DNA of 12,412 nucleotides from contig CANFIL010000033.1 of the NCBI GenBank assembly GCA_947447095.1, forward strand, positions 1-12,412. Direction: 5' to 3'. Below are positions 7,577 through 12,412 of this stretch, piece after piece. The notes beneath the pieces were generated by a model. It searched no databases. It saw only the letters and a program-made list of their open reading frames with translations, and had not been told where the DNA came from. The stretch is from Actinomycetota bacterium. Its GTDB lineage: Bacteria > Actinomycetota > Actinomycetes > S36-B12 > UBA5976. How positions within the stretch are numbered: position 1 is the first letter of the stretch; each line of letters opens with the position of its first letter. The translations under genes and the position numbers were made by a program.

Positions 7577-8329
7577 TTAGGCGTCTAGCTCAGCCAGGAT
7601 TTCGTCAGAAACATCAAAGTTTGCGTAGACGTTTTGAACTTCGTCGCTATCTTCCAAGGCATCAATCAAACTGAAGACCTTGCGAGCGGTGTCTGCATCC
7701 ACATCAACTGACATCGATGGCAAAAACGTAGCTTCCGCTGATTCGTAATCAATGCCCGCTGCTTGCAGTGCAGTTCGCACGGCTACAACGTCTGTTGCTT
7801 CGGAAACGATCTCGAATGATTCACCAAGGTTGTTGACTTCTTCGGCGCCGGCATCAAGAACAGCATCTAAAATCGCGTCTTCGCTGGCTGATATAGCAGC
7901 AACGATCACGACACCTTTGCGATTGAACAAGTAGGACACCGATCCTGGATCAGCCATTGTGCCACCGTTACGTGTTACAGCAACGCGTACTTCAGATGCC
8001 GCGCGGTTGCGATTATCAGACAAACATTCGATGAGAAGCGCAACGCCATTAGGACCGTAGCCTTCGTACATGATGGTCTGGTAATCAGCGCCGCCAGCTT
8101 CCGCACCGGAACCACGCTTTACGGCGCGGTCGATGTTGTCATTGGGAACCGAGCTCTTCTTGGCCTTTTGGATGGCGTCGTACAAGGTCGGGTTACCAAC
8201 TGGATCTCCGCCACCAACACGAGCAGCAACTTCAATGTTTTTGATCAGCTTGGCAAACAATTTTCCGCGACGTGAATCAATCACAGCCTTCTTGTGTTTG
8301 GTTGTTGCCCATTTGGAATGGCCGCTCAT
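7577..8329 (-). CDS. yebC: YebC/PmpR family protein
   Basis: Member of the widespread YebC family. It was long annotated as a transcriptional regulator (PmpR in Pseudomonas), and the mitochondrial relative TACO1 acts in translation, so the exact role here is open. The 250 residues show the family hallmarks: MSGHSKWATTKHKKAVIDSR at 1-20, GRGGDP-like GGGDPVGNP (39-47), YEGYGPNGVALLIE (88-101), SDNRNRAASEVR (104-115) and SYLFNRKG (132-139). The ATG at 8329 overlaps the pdxT stop by four bases (ATGA), with GAGGG at good spacing. Co-transcription with pdxS-pdxT is therefore likely. It precedes ruvC, as in most actinobacteria, but is separated from it by a gap with its own SOS operator. Confidence 0.97.
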   Translation of the reverse strand: MSGHSKWATTKHKKAVIDSRRGKLFAKLIKNIEVAARVGGGDPVGNPTLYDAIQKAKKSSVPNDNIDRAVKRGSGAEAGGADYQTIMYEGYGPNGVALLIECLSDNRNRAASEVRVAVTRNGGTMADPGSVSYLFNRKGVVIVAAISASEDAILDAVLDAGAEEVNNLGESFEIVSEATDVVAVRTALQAAGIDYESAEATFLPSMSVDVDADTARKVFSLIDALEDSDEVQNVYANFDVSDEILAELDA

Positions 8330-8940
8330 GATGCCCTCACAATGTCGATAAATAGTTGGTGGATGCGTAGATCATCAGTGATCTCAGGATGGAAAGACGT
8401 TGCCATGACGTTGCCTTGGCGCACCGCCACGATTCGATCCGTCTCGTCATTTGTAGCAGCCGCAGGAATGGATGCAAGCACTTCCACGTCTGGACCAATT
8501 GATGCCACAAGTGGCGCCCGAATGAAAAGGGCGTGGAATGGCACATCGCCGATCGCAGGGATGTCGAGATCGATTTCGAAGCTGTCTACCTGACGACCGA
8601 ATGCATTGCGTTGAGCAATGATGTCCAACCCACCGATAGTTTCCTGATCGGCTCGCCCATCTGTCACTGTGTTCGACAGCATGATGAGCCCAGCGCACGA
8701 GCCATACATTGGCATGCCTTGCTGCTGCATAGCGCGAAGTGGCTTAAAAAGATCATTCTTAATGGCAAGAATGCTCATGGTGGTGGATTCCCCACCGGGC
8801 ACGACAAGTCCATCGATGTTTTCAAATGACTTGGCAGTCTTGACTGCAACAGCATTTACGCCTGAGTCGCTCAAGGCCCGGATGTGTTCTCGCACATCAC
8901 CTTGGATGGCAAGAACCCCGATTGTCGGAGTCTTGCTCAT
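8326..8940 (-). CDS. pdxT: Pyridoxal 5'-phosphate synthase glutaminase subunit PdxT
   Basis: Class I glutamine amidotransferase that releases ammonia from glutamine and channels it to PdxS. The 204 residues carry the glutaminase triad: C82 in GSCAGLIML, H184 and E186 in SFHPEIT. PGGEST (48-53) and RNAFGRQ (111-117) are further family motifs. The ATG at 8940 overlaps the pdxS stop as TAATG. No strong ribosome binding site is seen, so translation probably depends on ribosomes finishing pdxS. Such coupling suits a complex in which each PdxS binds one PdxT. No sign of truncation. Confidence 0.97.
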   Translation of the reverse strand: MSKTPTIGVLAIQGDVREHIRALSDSGVNAVAVKTAKSFENIDGLVVPGGESTTMSILAIKNDLFKPLRAMQQQGMPMYGSCAGLIMLSNTVTDGRADQETIGGLDIIAQRNAFGRQVDSFEIDLDIPAIGDVPFHALFIRAPLVASIGPDVEVLASIPAAATNDETDRIVAVRQGNVMATSFHPEITDDLRIHQLFIDIVRAS

Positions 8941-9845
8941 TACCAGCCGCGTTCTGCCAAACGATGAGGAACTGGGATGTCTGCAACGTTGATACCGACC
9001 ATGGCTTCGCCAAGTCCGCGTGAAACGTTTGCAATCACGTCAGCATCTTCGTAGTGCATGGTTGCCTGAACGATTGCGTTTGCACGCTGTGCCGGATTGC
9101 CAGACTTGAAAATACCCGAGCCTACGAAAACGCCATCTGCGCCCATTTGCATCATCATTGCGGCATCAGCTGGTGTTGCAATTCCACCGGCTGTGAACAG
9201 TACGACCGGAAGTTTTCCATTGCGTGCAACTTCAACTACGAGATCATAAGGAGCTTGGATTTCCTTGGCTGCTACATAAAGTTCGTCTTCGGCCATCGAG
9301 CTCAAGCGGTTGATCTCTGCGCGGATCGTGCGCATGTGCATTACTGCGTTGGACACATCGCCGGTTCCTGCTTCGCCCTTTGAGCGAATCATTGCGGCAC
9401 CTTCGTTGATACGACGAAGTGCTTCACCAAGATTTGTTGCACCACAAACGAAAGGCACTGTGAATGCCCACTTGTCGATGTGATGTGTGTAGTCAGCTGG
9501 GGTAAGAACTTCGGATTCGTCGATGTAGTCCACACCCAAGCTTTGTATGACCTGCGCTTCAACGAAGTGGCCAATGCGAGCCTTTGCCATGACTGGAATG
9601 GAGACTGCATCGATGATGCCTTGAATCATGTCTGGATCGCTCATTCGCGATACGCCACCCTCGGCGCGAATGTCAGCAGGAACTCGTTCAAGTGCCATAA
9701 CAGCAATTGCGCCAGCGTCTTCAGCAATCTTTGCCTGTTCTGCGTTGACGACGTCCATGATGACGCCACCCTTGAGCATGTCGGCCATGCCGCGCTTGAC
9801 TCGGTCGGTACCGGTAACGGCGTTGTTACTGACGTTCGATGTCAT
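8940..9845 (-). CDS. pdxS: Pyridoxal 5'-phosphate synthase lyase subunit PdxS
   Basis: Builds pyridoxal 5'-phosphate (vitamin B6 cofactor) from ribose 5-phosphate, glyceraldehyde 3-phosphate and ammonia supplied by PdxT, in the cytoplasm. The 301-residue TIM-barrel protein keeps the key residues: D31 in GVIMDVV, K88 in VMAKARIGH and K156 in RSKGEAGTGD. These correspond to D24, K81 and K149 of the Bacillus subtilis enzyme, with a constant offset of seven. I chose the ATG at 9845. A GTG five codons upstream is in frame, but it overlaps the purine-rich ribosome binding site AAAAGGA that serves this ATG. It follows the LemA-like gene after a 64-base gap that may contain a promoter. Confidence 0.98.
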   Translation of the reverse strand: MTSNVSNNAVTGTDRVKRGMADMLKGGVIMDVVNAEQAKIAEDAGAIAVMALERVPADIRAEGGVSRMSDPDMIQGIIDAVSIPVMAKARIGHFVEAQVIQSLGVDYIDESEVLTPADYTHHIDKWAFTVPFVCGATNLGEALRRINEGAAMIRSKGEAGTGDVSNAVMHMRTIRAEINRLSSMAEDELYVAAKEIQAPYDLVVEVARNGKLPVVLFTAGGIATPADAAMMMQMGADGVFVGSGIFKSGNPAQRANAIVQATMHYEDADVIANVSRGLGEAMVGINVADIPVPHRLAERGW

Positions 9846-9850
9846 GACAT

Positions 9851-9855
9851 TCCTT
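9851..9855 (-). promoter_or_regulatory. pdxS ribosome binding site that fixes its start
   Basis: On the minus strand this is AAGGA, within AAAAGGA, five bases before the ATG at 9845. It makes that ATG the natural start and argues against the GTG at 9860-9858, which would have to be translated through this site. Confidence 0.7.
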
Positions 9856-9909
9856 TTCACAAGTTCTATGAGGTTTCCATAAGTCTAGCGACCACAGTGG
9901 GGTTCCTGC

Positions 9910-10443
9910 TTACCGAAGGGAGGCAGGTAGCTGATCGTCAAAGTCCATTGTTCTAGGTGTCGGGGCACGTCCGGCCAACCGAAAGATCCGCACTAGCCGC
10001 TGCTGTCGCAGGTGAATACATGCCCGTACCGCATCGGCATGGAATCGACGACTGAGTTCGAGCCGCTGACTGTCTGCAACAAGTTCGTCCAACAGCAAAC
10101 TAATTGATGGATCTTTGCGAAGTTCTGCGACATCCTCGTCATCATCCAAGGTGGCTTTAAGTGCGCTGGTTAACACGTTTTCGACGTTCATCCGATTATC
10201 GAAGTCGCTCGGGTCGCACGAACGTGCGGCGTAAGCGGCCTCGGCAAGGATGACACCCGACGCAGGGTCAAGATGAGTGGCCAGGTCTGCCACTGTCGCG
10301 GCACGTCGAGCCAGGTGGCCATCGAGTGCTGCAGATGCCACGTCAATTCGATGGTGTAGTCGATCAAGTCGACCTGCTTGATGTGACAGATGCCATAGAA
10401 AAGCAATGAGTAACAGAACTTCACCGAGACTCAACGAATTCAT
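9910..10443 (-). CDS. LemA-like membrane-anchored protein of unknown function
   Basis: No function is known. The 177 residues begin with a short hydrophobic anchor (about 6-18). A long helical domain follows. Its pattern resembles the LemA family: GRLDRLHHRIDVASAALDGH (24-43) followed by an RR pair, a VENVLTSAL segment (88-96), and SRRFHADAVRA (131-141) with a run ending IFRLAGRAPTPRTMDFDD (153-170). LemA proteins show a comparable RRFYNDAV then FGF-x-PxxFFE ending. From memory, similar proteins occur beside pimA in other actinobacteria such as Streptomyces; I could not check this. The ATG at 10443 has a strong GAGGAG site and overlaps the pimA stop by four bases. Tight coupling to pimA and the membrane anchor suggest a role at the inner membrane, perhaps connected to phosphatidylinositol mannosides; that is inference. 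Confidence 0.85.
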   Translation of the reverse strand: MNSLSLGEVLLLIAFLWHLSHQAGRLDRLHHRIDVASAALDGHLARRAATVADLATHLDPASGVILAEAAYAARSCDPSDFDNRMNVENVLTSALKATLDDDEDVAELRKDPSISLLLDELVADSQRLELSRRFHADAVRACIHLRQQRLVRIFRLAGRAPTPRTMDFDDQLPASLR

Positions 10444-11624
10444 GATGACACTCCTCGAGAGATTCGAGCATTTCCAATTCGTCCTAGCATTTGGCCAGCA
10501 AAATCTGGTTCAACCGTGACGCCGGGCCGATGAACAGATTCGTAAACTGTTTCAATCCGCTGTGCGACGGTTGCCCAATCAAACTCTTGTGCGCGTTCAA
10601 GTCCTGCGGTGTGAAGGCGCTGTAATTCGGTTTCATCTCGGAGTGTTTCACAAATAACGTGTGCCAGTGAATCGCTATCTTCGTTGGTAAACATTCGACC
10701 CGCGCGTTCGCCGTCGAGTACGCGCGCAAAGGCTTGAAGGTTGCTGGCTACTACAGGTGTTCCAGATGCCATGGCCTCTAGAAGCACGATTCCAAATGAT
10801 TCGCCACCAGTATTTGGTGCAACGTAAATGTTTCCACTTGCCAAAACTGAAGGCTTATCTTTTCCGTCAATCATTCCCAGCATTGTGAACCGTGAAGAGA
10901 CATGAGCAGGCAAACTAGCTAGCAACTCACTGGCATCGCCAGGTCCAGCAACCAGAAATCGAATGTCGGGAAATTGTTCAACAATTTTTGGCGCAGCACC
11001 GACAAGCACAGCCAAGCCTTTGCGCGGTTCATCTACACGTCCAAGGAAGACGATTGCCTTGCCGTTACCCGGCCAACCAGGCATAGGAACAGCATTGCGA
11101 AACTCGGTCGTGTCGACACCGTTTGGAATGATGATGGCGTCTCCCCCAACATGTTCAACCAACGTTGTCCGAGCTGCTTCACTGACAGCAATTCGTGCGG
11201 TGATCTTCTCCATCGCGGTTAAAGCCAACCGATTCAATGACAACAACATTCGTGATCTATCCATTGATGAATGCCACGTCGCAACGATCGGACCCTTTGC
11301 AGCCCAACAGGCCAGCACTGACAAGCTCGGTGCTAATGGTTCATGTACATGAAGTACGTCGAATGTGCCTTCGGAGATCCACTTTGAAACTTTTCGTGCA
11401 GTAACGGGTCCAAAACTTAGACGTGCAACAGAACCGTTGTAGCGAACTGCTTTCGGTTTACCAGTTGACACCACAAAATCTGGCAAGTTTTCATCAGATT
11501 CAGCGGGAGCTAAGACACTTACTTCATGTCCCATGCGGATCAATGCAATCGCTAGGTCATGTACGTGGGCACTTACTCCGCCCGGGATATCCCATGCGTA
11601 GGGGCAAACAATTCCAATACGCAT
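10440..11624 (-). CDS. pimA: Phosphatidylinositol alpha-mannosyltransferase PimA
   Basis: GT4-family glycosyltransferase that transfers mannose from GDP-mannose to phosphatidylinositol on the cytoplasmic face of the membrane, the first step of phosphatidylinositol mannoside synthesis. The 394 residues have two Rossmann-like domains. The N-terminal domain shows MRIGIVCPYAWDIPGGVSAH (1-20), YNGSVARLSFGP (62-73), HVHEPLAPS (92-100) and H118 in ATWHSS. The C-terminal domain shows IPNGVD (166-171), LGRVDEPRKG (194-203) with R196 and K202 in the nucleotide-binding region, and GGESFGIVLLEAMASGTPVV (273-292), the EX7E motif. Residue positions match mycobacterial PimA almost exactly, as recalled. The ATG at 11624 overlaps the upstream acyltransferase stop as TAATG, so both enzymes of the pathway are coupled. 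Confidence 0.96.
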   Translation of the reverse strand: MRIGIVCPYAWDIPGGVSAHVHDLAIALIRMGHEVSVLAPAESDENLPDFVVSTGKPKAVRYNGSVARLSFGPVTARKVSKWISEGTFDVLHVHEPLAPSLSVLACWAAKGPIVATWHSSMDRSRMLLSLNRLALTAMEKITARIAVSEAARTTLVEHVGGDAIIIPNGVDTTEFRNAVPMPGWPGNGKAIVFLGRVDEPRKGLAVLVGAAPKIVEQFPDIRFLVAGPGDASELLASLPAHVSSRFTMLGMIDGKDKPSVLASGNIYVAPNTGGESFGIVLLEAMASGTPVVASNLQAFARVLDGERAGRMFTNEDSDSLAHVICETLRDETELQRLHTAGLERAQEFDWATVAQRIETVYESVHRPGVTVEPDFAGQMLGRIGNARISRGVSS

Positions 11625-12412
11625 TATTCGGCCACCAGATCTGACCAGACGGGCTGAAGTTGATGCCAGTTCTCAGGATGAGAACGGATGTGCTCTTCAA
11701 ATCTGTGCGCAATAGTTCCAGATATTTCTTGTGCTTTACGTAAACGCTCGCGACCTGTGAGTTCGTTAGCCGCAACCGTTATCTCTTGATCGAATGTGAT
11801 GACTGTTTGATCACCGTCATACCAAGCGCAGCAGGTAAAAAGTGGACGACCAGTGTCCAGGGCCAGAACGGCAGCGCCGATGGGCAAGGACGCTCGGTAA
11901 CCAAAAAATTGATTGCCCATTCCGTTCTTTGCGACATCACGATCGCCAAGTAGAGCTACGACTTTGCCTTTGTTGAGGTTGTCGCGAAGGTATTCGTACG
12001 TTCCACCTTCACCAGTGAGTGGCATCAATGTAATGCCTCGTTCCGTACGCATCTTAAGGAACTTTTGGAACACACCTTCGGGACGTAATCTCTCAGCAAC
12101 TGTGCACAGAGATCCGAGTTCGAGCGCAGTCCATGCGCCAGCCAAATCCCAATTGCCGGTATGAGGCAAAGTCAGAATCACGCCTCCGGATTTAAGAGCG
12201 TCTCGTACTGGTTCAATGTTTTCCACCCGCACTTTTGAGGTCAACTCGGTAGTGGTCCAGCGCGGCAGCGTGAAGGTTTCCCAGTAATAGCGCATGTAGG
12301 ACTGCATCGCACTTTTACTGAGTACGCGAATCTGTGGATCGTTGATGTCACAACCAAGAACCCGACTGAGATTCATTTCAAGTTGTCGAACTCCGCGAAC
12401 TTCCATTCGCCA
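11624..12412 (-). CDS. patA: Phosphatidylinositol mannoside acyltransferase (PatA/HtrB-like), N-terminus outside window
   Basis: Lysophospholipid-acyltransferase-fold enzyme; next to pimA it most likely acylates the mannose of phosphatidylinositol mannosides on the inner membrane. The frame is open to the right edge: two codons (Trp, Arg) precede the first Met at 12406, and family proteins are about 300 residues. About 40-50 N-terminal residues, normally carrying a membrane-associated segment, are therefore missing. Numbered from that Met, the catalytic HX4D motif is HTGNWD (H82, D87), followed by VAERLRPE (103-110), LLGDRD (152-157) and FFGYRASLPIGAA (167-179). ENWHQLQPVW near the C-terminus is typical. 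In mycobacterial PatA, as I recall it, the LLGDRD position reads AERD, so a Glu is replaced by Asp. A general lauroyl-type acyltransferase is the alternative, less likely given pimA. Confidence 0.9.
   Translation of the reverse strand, partial: WRMEVRGVRQLEMNLSRVLGCDINDPQIRVLSKSAMQSYMRYYWETFTLPRWTTTELTSKVRVENIEPVRDALKSGGVILTLPHTGNWDLAGAWTALELGSLCTVAERLRPEGVFQKFLKMRTERGITLMPLTGEGGTYEYLRDNLNKGKVVALLGDRDVAKNGMGNQFFGYRASLPIGAAVLALDTGRPLFTCCAWYDGDQTVITFDQEITVAANELTGRERLRKAQEISGTIAHRFEEHIRSHPENWHQLQPVWSDLVAE

Noticed and set aside
9882..9887. TAGACT hexamer upstream of pdxS as a -10 element
   Set aside because: It fits TANNNT and is well placed, but no -35 hexamer is found and such hexamers are common, so I did not list it as a feature.

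Overview
This window is a conserved housekeeping block from an actinobacterium. All thirteen genes lie on the minus strand, so transcription runs from position 12412 towards position 1. Three things suggest an actinobacterium: PimA and a PatA-type acyltransferase of phosphatidylinositol mannoside synthesis, the gene order pdxS-pdxT-yebC-ruvC-ruvA-ruvB-secD-secF-apt-relA, and a LexA box of the actinobacterial type before ruvC. G+C looks close to 50 percent by eye, which is low for the phylum. With the very tight gene packing this hints at a streamlined aquatic lineage, but that is inference and I cannot name a genus.

Read in the direction of transcription, the first block (12412 to 9910) holds a patA-like acyltransferase cut by the right window edge, pimA, and a membrane-anchored LemA-like protein of unknown function. 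Stop and start codons overlap at both junctions. The second block (9845 to 7577) holds pdxS and pdxT, which together make pyridoxal 5'-phosphate, and yebC; all junctions overlap. The third block (7469 to 5345) is ruvC-ruvA-ruvB, the Holliday junction resolution machinery, with four-base overlaps and a near-perfect SOS box just ahead of ruvC. The fourth block (5247 to 1) holds secD and secF (the proton-driven subunits that help Sec export), apt (adenine salvage) and a bifunctional (p)ppGpp synthetase/hydrolase cut by the left window edge.

Only three intergenic gaps exceed 60 bases (9846-9909, 7470-7576 and 5248-5344). They probably hold the internal promoters, but only the LexA box in 7470-7576 is convincing. 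No gap reaches 300 bases. I see no RNA gene, mobile element, CRISPR array, phage gene or pseudogene, and no Rho-independent terminator with a clear U-tract.

Most of this is ordinary and well described. The points worth a second look are the uncharacterised LemA-like gene coupled to pimA, the SOS box, the absence of yajC from its usual place between ruvB and secD, and a Ser/Ala/Pro-rich linker in SecD. I found no evidence for a new multi-gene system.
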